A stretch of DNA of 64,000 nt from Xenophilus sp003671765 (GTDB taxonomy: Bacteria; Pseudomonadota; Gammaproteobacteria; Burkholderiales; Burkholderiaceae_C). The position numbers and the translations under genes are program-made. Below, piece after piece: positions 7,091 through 16,000 of the stretch; positions within the stretch are counted from its first letter, which is position 1; each line of letters opens with the position of its first letter. The notes beneath the pieces were generated by a model, which was given only the letters and a program-made list of their open reading frames with translations, did not search any database and was not told the DNA's origin. The stretch spans positions 4,712,001 through 4,776,000 of the forward strand of contig CP166702.1 in assembly GCA_051414805.1 (NCBI GenBank), written 5' to 3'.

Positions 7091-7933
7091 ATGAAATTCA
7101 AGGGTTCCGACAACTACGTCGCCACGCAGGATCTGATGCTGGCGGTGAACGCCTCCATCACCCTCAAGCGCCCGCTCCTGGTCAAGGGCGAGCCCGGCAC
7201 CGGCAAGACGATGCTGGCCGAGGAAGTCTCGTCCGCGCTGGGCCTGCCGCTGCTGCAGTGGCACATCAAGTCGACCACCAAGGCGCAGCAGGGCCTGTAC
7301 GAATACGACGCGGTGAGCCGCCTGCGCGATTCGCAACTGGGCGACGAACGCGTCAAGGACATCCACAACTACATCGTCAAGGGCGTGCTGTGGCAGGCCT
7401 TCACCGCCGACGAGCCGGTGGCGCTCTTGATCGACGAGATCGACAAGGCCGACATCGAATTCCCGAACGACCTGCTGCGCGAACTCGACCGCATGGAGTT
7501 CTACTGCTACGAGACGCGCGAGCTGATCAAGGCCAAGCACCGCCCGGTGGTGTTCATCACCTCCAACAACGAGAAGGAGCTGCCCGACGCCTTCCTGCGC
7601 CGCTGCTTCTTCCACTACATCAAGTTCCCGGACGCACAGACGATGAAGGACATCGTGGCCGTGCACTTCCCCGGCCTGAAGCAGGAACTGCTCACGGCCG
7701 CGATGAAGACCTTCTACGACGTGCGCAACCTGCCCGGCCTGAAGAAGAAGCCCTCGACGAGCGAGCTGCTGGACTGGCTCAAGCTGCTGGTGGCCGAGGA
7801 CATTCCGCTCGAGGCGCTGCAGAGCAAGGACGACAAGGTCGCCGTGCCGCCGCTGGTGGGCGCCCTGCTCAAGAACGAGCAGGACGTGACGCTGTTCGAG
7901 AAGCTGGTCTTCATGCAACGCAACAACCGCTGA
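7091..7933 (+). CDS. MoxR-family AAA+ ATPase
   Basis: The 280-residue protein is a MoxR-type AAA+ ATPase. Walker A G-E-P-G-T-G-K-T is at 33-40, Walker B is in L-L-I-D-E-I-D-K-A near 112-120, and sensor 1 is in F-I-T-S-N-N-E. A longer reading from 7034 adds a Pro-rich, non-conserved N-terminus; M-K-F-K-G-S at 7091 is the usual start of the family. MoxR ATPases act as chaperones that load cofactors or mature enzymes together with VWA proteins, and such a VWA gene lies at 8846-10033 on the same strand. The client is not evident here. Confidence 0.9.
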   Translation: MKFKGSDNYVATQDLMLAVNASITLKRPLLVKGEPGTGKTMLAEEVSSALGLPLLQWHIKSTTKAQQGLYEYDAVSRLRDSQLGDERVKDIHNYIVKGVLWQAFTADEPVALLIDEIDKADIEFPNDLLRELDRMEFYCYETRELIKAKHRPVVFITSNNEKELPDAFLRRCFFHYIKFPDAQTMKDIVAVHFPGLKQELLTAAMKTFYDVRNLPGLKKKPSTSELLDWLKLLVAEDIPLEALQSKDDKVAVPPLVGALLKNEQDVTLFEKLVFMQRNNR

Positions 7934-7946
7934 GGCCGCGCCTGTC

Positions 7947-8201
7947 GTGACGCGAGGCGAAGACACCCGGCCTTCGAACCGGCAGCTCCTGCTGCTGGGC
8001 GTGGCGCAGGCTGCCGGCTTCCTCGTCGGCGCCCTGCTCGGCCGCTGGCTGGGCCTGGTGCTCGGGTGGGACGCTCTGGCGTCCGAAGGCTATACCGGCC
8101 GGGCGATGGGCGGCATCGCGCTCATCGGCGCAGGCGGTGGCGGCGGCGTGCAACTGGCACGCCGCTGGTACCGCGGCAGATGCGGCGAACCGCGCGGCTG
8201 A
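7947..8201 (+). CDS. small membrane protein of unknown function
   Basis: This 84-residue protein starts with GTG, 13 bases after the MoxR stop. Two hydrophobic segments, about residues 14-38 (with G-F-L-V-G-A-L-L-G) and 51-67 (Gly-rich, A-L-I-G-A-G-G-G-G-G), predict two membrane passes, and the tail is basic. It resembles small glycine-rich inner-membrane proteins but no family is recognised. Its position between the MoxR and GNAT genes suggests co-transcription. The GTG start is the only good candidate in frame. Confidence 0.55.
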   Translation: MTRGEDTRPSNRQLLLLGVAQAAGFLVGALLGRWLGLVLGWDALASEGYTGRAMGGIALIGAGGGGGVQLARRWYRGRCGEPRG

Positions 8202-8223
8202 ACGGCTCGCTATCCTCGACGCC

Positions 8224-8820
8224 ATGGCTTTCGTCGACCCCGTCACCCTTTCGCATCGCGGCGTGCAGCTCGTGCCGCTGTCCCTCGACCACGAGGCCGG
8301 CCTGGCCGCTGCCGCGGCCGACGGCGAACTGTGGAAGCTGCGCGTCACCTCCGTGCCCGAGCCGGACCAGACGCGTGCGTACATCGAGTCCGCCTTGAAG
8401 ATGCGCGACGAAGGCCACCGCTTCGCCTTCGCCGTCACCGATGAAGCCACCGGCGAGGTGCTGGGCACCACGAGCTACCACGACATCCTGCCCGCCGTGA
8501 AGCGCGTGGAGATCGGCTACACCTGGTATGCCAGGCGCTGCCAGCGCACCCACGTCAACACCAGCTGCAAGCTGCTGATGCTCCGGCATGCCTTCGACAC
8601 CCTCGGCTGCCATGTCGTGGGCTGGCGCACCGACAACTTCAACTTCGCCTCGCAGGCCGCCATCGAGCGCCTGGGCGCGAAGAAGGACGGCGTCATCCGC
8701 GGCCACGCGCTGCGCCGCGACGGCACCATCCGCGACACCGTGATGTACAGCCTGCGCAGCGGCGAGTGGCCCGAGGTGCAGGCGCAGTTGCTCTATTTGC
8801 TCGACAAGCCGCGCGGCTGA
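8224..8820 (+). CDS. GNAT-family N-acetyltransferase
   Basis: This 198-residue protein has the GNAT fold of RimJ/RimL-like acetyltransferases. Strand and loop segments G-H-R-F-A-F-A-V and E-V-L-G-T-T-S-Y are followed by R-V-E-I-G-Y-T-W-Y (beta4), a helix with N-T-S-C-K-L-L-M and R-T-D-N-F-N-F-A-S-Q-A-A-I-E-R-L-G-A, the usual end of the acetyl-CoA-binding core. The ATG at 8224 is preferred over an upstream in-frame ATG at 8137, which lies inside the preceding gene. The substrate is unknown. It may be co-transcribed with the MoxR and VWA genes on either side. Confidence 0.85.
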   Translation: MAFVDPVTLSHRGVQLVPLSLDHEAGLAAAAADGELWKLRVTSVPEPDQTRAYIESALKMRDEGHRFAFAVTDEATGEVLGTTSYHDILPAVKRVEIGYTWYARRCQRTHVNTSCKLLMLRHAFDTLGCHVVGWRTDNFNFASQAAIERLGAKKDGVIRGHALRRDGTIRDTVMYSLRSGEWPEVQAQLLYLLDKPRG

Positions 8821-8845
8821 ACCGCGCGCGGCAAGGAGGCCTCCC

Positions 8846-10033
8846 ATGCTGATCGACTTCTTCTACACCCTGCGCTCGGCCAAGCTGCCGGTGTCGGTCA
8901 AGGAATACCTGATGCTGCTGGAGGCCCTGCAGGCCGACGTGGTGGGGCCCAATTCCGAGGACGCCTTCGGGCTGGACGACTTCTACTACCTCAGCCGCAC
9001 CGCGCTGGTGAAGGACGAGAAGCACTACGACAAGTTCGACCGCGCCTTCTCCGCCTACTTCAAGGGCGTGGACATGCTCACCGACTTCACCAAGGAAGTG
9101 CCGCTCGACTGGCTGCGCAAGACGCTGGAGCGCGAGTTCACGGCCGAGGAGAAGGCCAAGATCGAGAAGATGGGCTGGGACGAGCTCATGGAGACGCTGA
9201 AGAAGCGCTTCGAGGAGCAGAAGGAGCGCCACGAGGGCGGCAACAAGTGGATCGGCACGGGCGGCACCTCGCCCTTCGGCCACGGCGGCTACAACCCGCA
9301 GGGCATCCGCATCGGCGGCGCGGGCAAGAACAAGAGCGCGGTCAAGGTGTGGGAGCAGCGCGCCTACAAGGACTACGACGACAGCCAGGAGCTGGGCACG
9401 CGCAACATCAAGATGGCGCTGCGGCGCCTCCGCAAGTTCGCGCGCGAGGGCCACGAGGACGAGCTGGACCTGGACGCGACCATCGAGCGCACCGCCGCCA
9501 ACGCCGGCTACCTCGACATCAAGATGCGCCCGGAGCGGCACAACAACGTCAAGGTGCTGCTGCTGATGGACGTCGGCGGCACGATGGACGAGCACGTGCA
9601 CCGCGTGGAAGAGCTGTTCTCGGCCGTGAAGACCGAGTTCAAGCACCTGGAGTTCTATTACTTCCACAACTGCGTCTACGACTTCATGTGGAAGAACAAC
9701 CGGCGCCGCTTCTCCGAGAAGTTCGCGACCTGGGACATCATTCGCAAGTACAACAAGGACTACAAGCTCATCTTCGTCGGCGACGCGACCATGAGCCCCT
9801 ACGAGATCCTGCAGCCCGGCGGCAGCGTCGAATACAACAACGAGGAGCCGGGCGCCGAATGGCTGCAGCGCCTCACCCACGCCTTCCCCAAGTTCGCCTG
9901 GATCAATCCCGAGCCGCAGGGCGTGTGGCAGTACCGCCAGAGCATCGCCGTGATGCAGCAGCTGATGTCGCACCGCATGTTCCCGTTGACCCTCAAGGGT
10001 CTGGAGGACGCCATGCGCCTGTTGTCCAAATGA
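8846..10033 (+). CDS. VWA-domain CoxE-like protein
   Basis: This 395-residue protein is of the CoxE/VWA type that partners with MoxR ATPases. The N-terminal part is charged and helical. The C-terminal half is a von Willebrand A domain starting with L-L-L-M-D-V-G-G-T-M at about 232-241. The metal site is degenerate there (D-x-G-G-T instead of D-x-S-x-S). A Gly-rich patch near 131-160 and several K/E-rich helices precede it. AAGGAGG at 8832-8838 is the ribosome binding site. It most likely forms a chaperone pair with the MoxR protein at 7091-7933. Confidence 0.85.
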   Translation: MLIDFFYTLRSAKLPVSVKEYLMLLEALQADVVGPNSEDAFGLDDFYYLSRTALVKDEKHYDKFDRAFSAYFKGVDMLTDFTKEVPLDWLRKTLEREFTAEEKAKIEKMGWDELMETLKKRFEEQKERHEGGNKWIGTGGTSPFGHGGYNPQGIRIGGAGKNKSAVKVWEQRAYKDYDDSQELGTRNIKMALRRLRKFAREGHEDELDLDATIERTAANAGYLDIKMRPERHNNVKVLLLMDVGGTMDEHVHRVEELFSAVKTEFKHLEFYYFHNCVYDFMWKNNRRRFSEKFATWDIIRKYNKDYKLIFVGDATMSPYEILQPGGSVEYNNEEPGAEWLQRLTHAFPKFAWINPEPQGVWQYRQSIAVMQQLMSHRMFPLTLKGLEDAMRLLSK

Positions 10034-10124
10034 CACGCGGAATCTGTAAATAGTCAGCCTTGGTCAGGTTTTCCTGGTGACATTCGTGTAACACTGAAGT
10101 CCTCATTGTTTCCGATGTCCTGCC

Positions 10125-11018
10125 GTGACCGCCCTCGCCGCACTGGCCCCCGAAAGCACGGCAACCGCGCCCCTGCGGGCCGAACCGGACGTCGTCCGGA
10201 TCCGCGGACAGGAACTGCCGCTCGACCGCCTGGTCACCCCTGAGTTGCTCGATCCGGCCTGGCAGCTGGCCATGCACGAGCAGCTGACCCAGGCCCGCCC
10301 CTTCCCGCACCTCGTGTTCGACGGCCTGTTCGACGCGCGCCTGCTGGCGCTGGTGCGCGAGGAGTTCGAGCACCCCTGCGTGCGCTGGCGACACTTCAAG
10401 TCCGGCTACGAGACCTACCACCGCAGCGACACCCACTCGCCGCTCGGGCCCGCCACGCAGCTGTATTTCTCGGTCGTGCACTCCGGCTGGTTCATCGAGG
10501 CGCTGTCGCGCATCACCGGTATCGACCACCTGGTGCTCGACCCGCACCAGTGGGGCGGCGGTCTGCACGAGAGCGGCGCCGGCGCCCACTTCTCCATCCA
10601 CCGCGACTTCAGCTACCACTGCGACACCGGCCTGCGCAACCGGATGGTGATGATCACCTACCTGAACGAGCACTGGCAGGACAGCTGGGGCGGCCACCTG
10701 GAACTCTGGAACGACCAGCAGGACCGCTGCGAGAAGAAGGTCGCGCCCGAATTCGGCCGCACCATCGTCTTCCTGCACGGCCAGCACAGCTTCCACGGCC
10801 ATCCGACGCCGATGACACCGCCCCCGGGGGTCAAGCGTCGGTCCGTGGCGGCCTACTACTACACGGGCGAAGGTCCCCGGCCAGCGAACGAGCCCGAAGA
10901 GGGCTCCGGCTTCTACCACTCGACCTGGAAGAACCGGGTGGTCGACGCGATGCGCGGCGTCAGCCCGCCTGTTCTGTGGTCGCTCGCGCGCCGGGCGGTG
11001 CGCGGCCGGCCGCGATAG
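10125..11018 (+). CDS. 2-oxoglutarate/Fe(II)-dependent oxygenase
   Basis: This 297-residue protein has the double-stranded beta-helix signature of 2OG-Fe(II) oxygenases. The metal triad fits His159 and Asp161 (I-H-R-D-F) with a distal His at 224 or 226 (H-G-H-P), and Arg239 (R-R-S-V) is placed to bind the co-substrate carboxylate. W-G-G-H-L-E-L-W near 188-195 is typical of the prolyl-hydroxylase-like group. A GTG at 10125 is the apparent start; no ATG fits the reading frame nearby. It is a single gene with a 90-base upstream gap and no recognisable pathway partner. Confidence 0.82.
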   Translation: MTALAALAPESTATAPLRAEPDVVRIRGQELPLDRLVTPELLDPAWQLAMHEQLTQARPFPHLVFDGLFDARLLALVREEFEHPCVRWRHFKSGYETYHRSDTHSPLGPATQLYFSVVHSGWFIEALSRITGIDHLVLDPHQWGGGLHESGAGAHFSIHRDFSYHCDTGLRNRMVMITYLNEHWQDSWGGHLELWNDQQDRCEKKVAPEFGRTIVFLHGQHSFHGHPTPMTPPPGVKRRSVAAYYYTGEGPRPANEPEEGSGFYHSTWKNRVVDAMRGVSPPVLWSLARRAVRGRPR

Positions 11019-11100
11019 CCCCATCTGGCCCCCTGTCCGACGCGGGAGGCGACGCATGGCGGCGAGAATCGCCGCCATGTTCAGGGAGGTGCTCTCTTCG

Positions 11101-13011
11101 ATGGCCGGACCGCTGGCCACCCGACGCACGTGGCTGGGCGCGGTGGCGCTGGCCGTCGTGCTGAGCGGCTGCAGCCTGCTGCCGGGCCGCCAGGGCAACG
11201 CCCAGGATGATGCGCCGTCGGCCCTCGCCACCGCGGGCGGCGCGGGCACCGAAGGCACGGCGCGCACCGGCTTCACCGTGACGGTCGAAGGACCCGACGA
11301 AGCACGCGAGCTGCTGGACAAACACCTGGAACTGCAGCGCTACCGCCAGCTCGACGACATCGGCGCGGCCGAACTGTCGCGGCTCATGGTGGCGGCCGAG
11401 GCGAATGCGCGCGAGCTGCTCGGCACCCTGGGCTATTTCACGCCGCACCTGGTGCTCGAACTGCGCGACACGCCGCAGGCGAAGACGCCGCGCGACGTGC
11501 TGATCCGCGTCGAACCCGGCCCGCGCACGCGCGTGGTGCAGACGCAGGTCGGCTTCGCGGGGCCCATCGTCGGCGATGCCGCGGCCGACGCGCAGCGCGA
11601 GGCGATCCGCAGCGGCTGGGCGCTCGGGGCGGGCCGCGACTTCACCCAGCAAGGCTGGGACAACGCCAAGACCCTCGGCCTGCGTGCCCTGACGGCGAAG
11701 CGCTTCCCCACCGGCAGCGTGCAGACCAGCCGGGCCGACATCGACGCCGACACCGCGACAGCCCGCCTGGCCGTCACCTACCAGTCCGGGCCGGCCTACC
11801 GTTTCGGCCCGCTGGTGGTGCGCGGCGCCGAACGCTACGGCGTCGTCGGGCCCAGCCGCATCGCACGCCTGCCCACCGGCGAGCCCTACGACCAGCAGAA
11901 GCTGCTCGATGCGCAGGAGCGCCTGGCCAGCAGCGGCTACTACGACTCGGTCTTCCTCACGCTCGACACCAGCGCCGGCAATCCCGATTTCGCACCCGTG
12001 ATCGCCCAGGTGCGGGAGGCGCAGATGCAGAAGGTGGTGCTGGGCGTGGGCTTCACCACCGACAGCGGGCCGCGCGTGTCGGTCGACCACATCTACAACC
12101 AGATGCCGCTGCTGGGCTGGCGCGCGGTGTCGAAGCTCTCGATCGAGCGCGACACCAAGCTGCTCAACACCACCTGGACCGGCCTGCCCGGCGAGGACGG
12201 CTGGAAATGGGGCTCGCTGGCCCAGCTCAAGCGCGAGCAATCGGGCACCTACGACGTGGACAGCGGCCGCCTGCGCTACGGCCGCAGCAAGTCGGAAGGG
12301 CACATCGATCGCGCACTCTTCCTGCAGTACGACTACGCGGTGCCCAGCGGCAGCGACCTGCCGTCCACCGTCGAGCCGGCGGCGTCCGCCATCAGCGCCA
12401 ACTGGAACTGGACCGGCCGCTACTTCGACGACAACGCCAACCCCCGCCGCGGCTGGGGCCTGGCGCTGGAACTGGGCGCGGGCTACACCCTGAGCGGCCA
12501 GCGCCTGCCTTTCACCCGTGCCTACGGCCGCTGGATGAACGTGATCCCGCTGGGCCGCGTGCCCGACGGCGACACCGCCGCGGTGGCACGCCAGTCGCGC
12601 ATCGCGCTGCGCGCCGAACTCGGCGCCATCACCGCCAAGGAAGCGGCGCAGATCCCATCGACCCTGCGCTTCCTCACCGGCGGCGACACCACCGTGCGCG
12701 GCTATGCCTACCAGCAGATCGGCACCGTGGACGCCGCCGGCGCCACCGTGGCCGGTCGCTACCTCGCCGTCGCCAGCGCCGAGTGGCAGAAGCCCATCGT
12801 GTGGAACGGCCAGCTCACCGCATTCGAGAGCGCGGTCTTCGTGGATGCCGGCAACGTGGCCGACAAAGCCCGCGAGCTCAGCAAGCCCAAGGTGGGGGTG
12901 GGCGCGGGCCTGCGCTGGCGCAGCCCGGTGGGGCCGCTGCAGGCCGACGTGGCCTACGGGGTCGACGTCAAGAAATTCCGGCTGCACCTGCGGCTGGGCG
13001 TCACGTTCTGA
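11101..13011 (+). CDS. tamA: TamA/BamA-family outer-membrane assembly protein
   Basis: This is the outer-membrane component of the TAM translocation and assembly module, a 636-residue Omp85-family protein. It has POTRA-like domains in the N-terminal third and a C-terminal 16-strand type barrel ending in a Phe (L-G-V-T-F). The N-terminus reads as a lipoprotein signal with lipobox L-S-G-C (Cys24), unusual for TamA. An in-frame ATG at 11056 with a good GGGAGG at 11044-11049 is an alternative start, adding 15 residues; 11101 gives the more normal signal peptide. tamB follows directly, which fixes the identity. Confidence 0.88.
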   Translation: MAGPLATRRTWLGAVALAVVLSGCSLLPGRQGNAQDDAPSALATAGGAGTEGTARTGFTVTVEGPDEARELLDKHLELQRYRQLDDIGAAELSRLMVAAEANARELLGTLGYFTPHLVLELRDTPQAKTPRDVLIRVEPGPRTRVVQTQVGFAGPIVGDAAADAQREAIRSGWALGAGRDFTQQGWDNAKTLGLRALTAKRFPTGSVQTSRADIDADTATARLAVTYQSGPAYRFGPLVVRGAERYGVVGPSRIARLPTGEPYDQQKLLDAQERLASSGYYDSVFLTLDTSAGNPDFAPVIAQVREAQMQKVVLGVGFTTDSGPRVSVDHIYNQMPLLGWRAVSKLSIERDTKLLNTTWTGLPGEDGWKWGSLAQLKREQSGTYDVDSGRLRYGRSKSEGHIDRALFLQYDYAVPSGSDLPSTVEPAASAISANWNWTGRYFDDNANPRRGWGLALELGAGYTLSGQRLPFTRAYGRWMNVIPLGRVPDGDTAAVARQSRIALRAELGAITAKEAAQIPSTLRFLTGGDTTVRGYAYQQIGTVDAAGATVAGRYLAVASAEWQKPIVWNGQLTAFESAVFVDAGNVADKARELSKPKVGVGAGLRWRSPVGPLQADVAYGVDVKKFRLHLRLGVTF

Positions 13012-13037
13012 GGACGCGTCGATGCCGGGATTTGCTC

Positions 13038-13094
13038 ATCTTTTGATAGCTACTCGCCCAGATCGGACGAGCGCTGGAGGCCGATTTGGCTCAT
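13038..13094 (+). repeat. intergenic repeat family B, copy between tamA and tamB
   Basis: The tamA-tamB gap contains TTTTGATAGCTACTCGCC and GCTGGAGGCCGATTTGGC, matching the ends of other family B copies (33643-33700, 50193-50250). The GGAGG in the element and the TTG right after it appear to serve as ribosome binding site and start codon of tamB. Confidence 0.65.
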
Positions 13095-16000
13095 AAGCCG
13101 AGCGACGCGCCGAGCCAGGAAGCCGCCACGCCCGTGCGCCGCTCGCGCACGCGGCGCACTCTGCGCGCGATCGGCTGGAGCCTGGCCTCGCTGCTGGTGC
13201 TGGTGCTCGCCCTCGTCGCCACCGGCTGGTGGTGGGCCGGCACCGACAGCTCGCTGGCCAGTGCCCTCGCCCGCGCCGCGCGCTACTTGCCGGCGGGGCA
13301 GACGCTCGAGTCGCGCGAGGTGACCGGCTCGCTGCGCCGCGGCGGCGCCATCGGCTACCTGCGATGGCAGAGCCCCACGATGGCGGTCGAGGTGCAGGGC
13401 GCCCGCATCGGCTGGGCACTGCGCCCCCTGCTGCGCAAGCGCGTGCAGCTGGGCGAGGTGCATGCGGCGCGCATCGTCATCGAGCCGCGCGGACCCAGGG
13501 ACGAAGAGAAGAAGCCGCTGGAGCCGCTCTCGCCGATCGTGCTGCCGGTGGAGATCGACCTGCCCTTCAGCGCCGACGAAGTGCTGTGGAAGGGCCCGCC
13601 CGAGGTGCGGGCGCAGGCGCTGGCGGGCCGCTACGTGTACGAGGCGCAGCAGCACCGCCTGAAGCTCGACGGCGTGGACCTTGCCGACGGCCACTACAGC
13701 GGTACGGTGCAGCTCCAGGGTGCCGCGCCGATGGCCTTGCAGCTCGCGCTGGAGGGCCGCGTGCAGGCACCGCTGAACGACGAGCGGCGCATCGCGCTGG
13801 ACGCCCGCGCCACCGCCAGCGGCACGCTGGCGGGCTCCGATGCGCGGATCGCCATCGACGCCGCTCTGCGACCGCAGGAGCAGCCCGACGCCGACCACCC
13901 GGTCGACGCGCAGCTCAACGCCCGCATCGCGCCCTGGGCGCCGCAGCCCGTGGTCGACGCGCTGCTCAGGATGCGCAACCTCGATGTGGCCTGGCTCCTG
14001 CCCGACGCCCCGCGCACGCGCTTGAGTGGCGAGGTGGCGGTCGATCCCGACCCCGCCACCGGCGCCGCCGCCTGGAAGGCACGCGCCGACGTCACCAACG
14101 CCGAGCCGGGCCCGTGGGATGAAGGCCGGCTGCCGGTCGAGGCGGTGCAGGCGCAGATCGGCTACGACGGCACCGTGTGGCGGGTGGCCGAGGCGAAGGT
14201 GCAGGCCGGCCGGGGCCGCATCGAGGCCGCGGGCGAATGGGCGCCGGCACCGCAGCCCTGGCAGATCGAGGCCACCGTGCGCGGCGTGCGCCCCGGGCTG
14301 CTGCACACCGAGCTGGCGGGCGCGCCCATCAGCGGCCGCGCCAAGGCGACGCAGAAGGACGACGCCATCGCCTTCGACCTGGCGCTGCAGGCCGAGGGCG
14401 GCGCAGCGGCCAAGGCGCTCGAAGGCTTCAAGCTCGAGCGCGCGGCAGCGCAAGGCCAGTGGGCGAAACAGGTGCTGGACCTGCGCAGCCTGCGCATCGA
14501 GGCCGAGCGCGCCAGCGTGCAGGGCCAGCTGCAGGTGCGCGTGGCCGAGCAGGCGGGCAGCGGCGACCTCAGGGCCACGCTGCCCGGCGGCAGTGCCCAG
14601 GTCAAGGGCCGGATCGCGCCGACCCAGGGCGCCGGCGAGGTGCAGGCACGCATCGACGACGCCGCCGCGCTGCAGGCCTGGGTCGAGCGGCTGCCGGGGC
14701 TGGAGAAGGCCTTTGCCGGCGCCTTGGCCCGCGGCAGCGCTCGGCTCGACGCCAGCTGGCAGGGCGGCTGGCGTGCCATCCAGCAACGCCTGCAGGCCGT
14801 GAACACGCCGCCCGCCGACCGCGCCGCGGAGCCCAGCCTGAAGGCCCGCCTGGAAGCGCCGCGCCTGGAGCTGCGCCTGCCCGCCCCCAGGCCCGCCGAA
14901 CCCGCGCCGGCCGAGATCCAGCTGCGCGGCCTGCAGGCCACGCTGGACGGCAGCCTCGCGCGCGCGGCGCTCACCCTGCGCGGCGAGGCGCAGCAGGGCA
15001 CGCGCAAGCTCACGCTCGACACCCGCGCCAGCGGCGGCCTGGAGCGCGCCAACCAGTGGCGCCTCGCCCTGGCGTCGCTGCGCACCCAGCTGCAGGACAC
15101 GACGCGCAGCGATGCGCCCTGGACGCTGGAACTGGCCCGCGAATTCAGCAGCACCGTGCGCGTGGGCAACGGCCAGCTCGACCTCGAGAGCACGGCCGGC
15201 GGCGCCACGCTGCGCGGCCCGGTGCCGGGCACGGTGCGCCTCGACTGGGAGCCGGTGCGCCTGCGCCAGACCACCAGCGCCAGCGGCACCGCCCTTCGCC
15301 TGCAGTCCAAGGGCCGCATGCAGGGTCTGCCGATGGCCTGGAGCCGCGCCTTCGGCGGCGACACCAGCCTGCGCGAACTCGGCATCAGCGGCGACCTGGT
15401 CTTCGACGGCGACTGGGACATCGAGGCCGGCGACCGGCTGCGCGCCCAGGCCCGCATCGCGCGCGCCAGCGGCGACCTGCGGGTGCAGGCCGGCGAAGCC
15501 GCGCTGGTGCGCCGCATCGAGAGCCGCGGCACGGGCACGAAGAGCGAGATCACCACCGACTCGAGCGACGACGCGCCCTCCACGCCCGCCGGCCTGCGCC
15601 AGGCCGAACTGCGGCTCGACGCCGAAGGCGACGCGGTGCGCGCAAGACTGGCCTGGGACAGCGAGCGCGCCGGACAGATCCAGGCCGAGGCCGGAACGCG
15701 GCTCGTGCAACGCGACGGCGGTTGGCAATGGGCCGAGGACGCGCCCCTCAACGGCAGCGTGCGCGCCCGCCTGCCGCAGCTGGGCGTGTGGTCGATGCTC
15801 GCGCCGCCGGGCTGGCGCATCGCAGGCACCTTGAGCGCCGACGCCACGCTGGCCGGCACGCGCAACGATCCGCGCTGGAACGGCACGCTGGCGGCCGACG
15901 AACTGGCGCTCAAGGCGATGGTGGAGGGCCTGGACCTGCGCGACGGCCGGCTGCGCGCGCGCCTGGCGGGCAACCGGCTGGTGCTGGACGAATTCACGCT

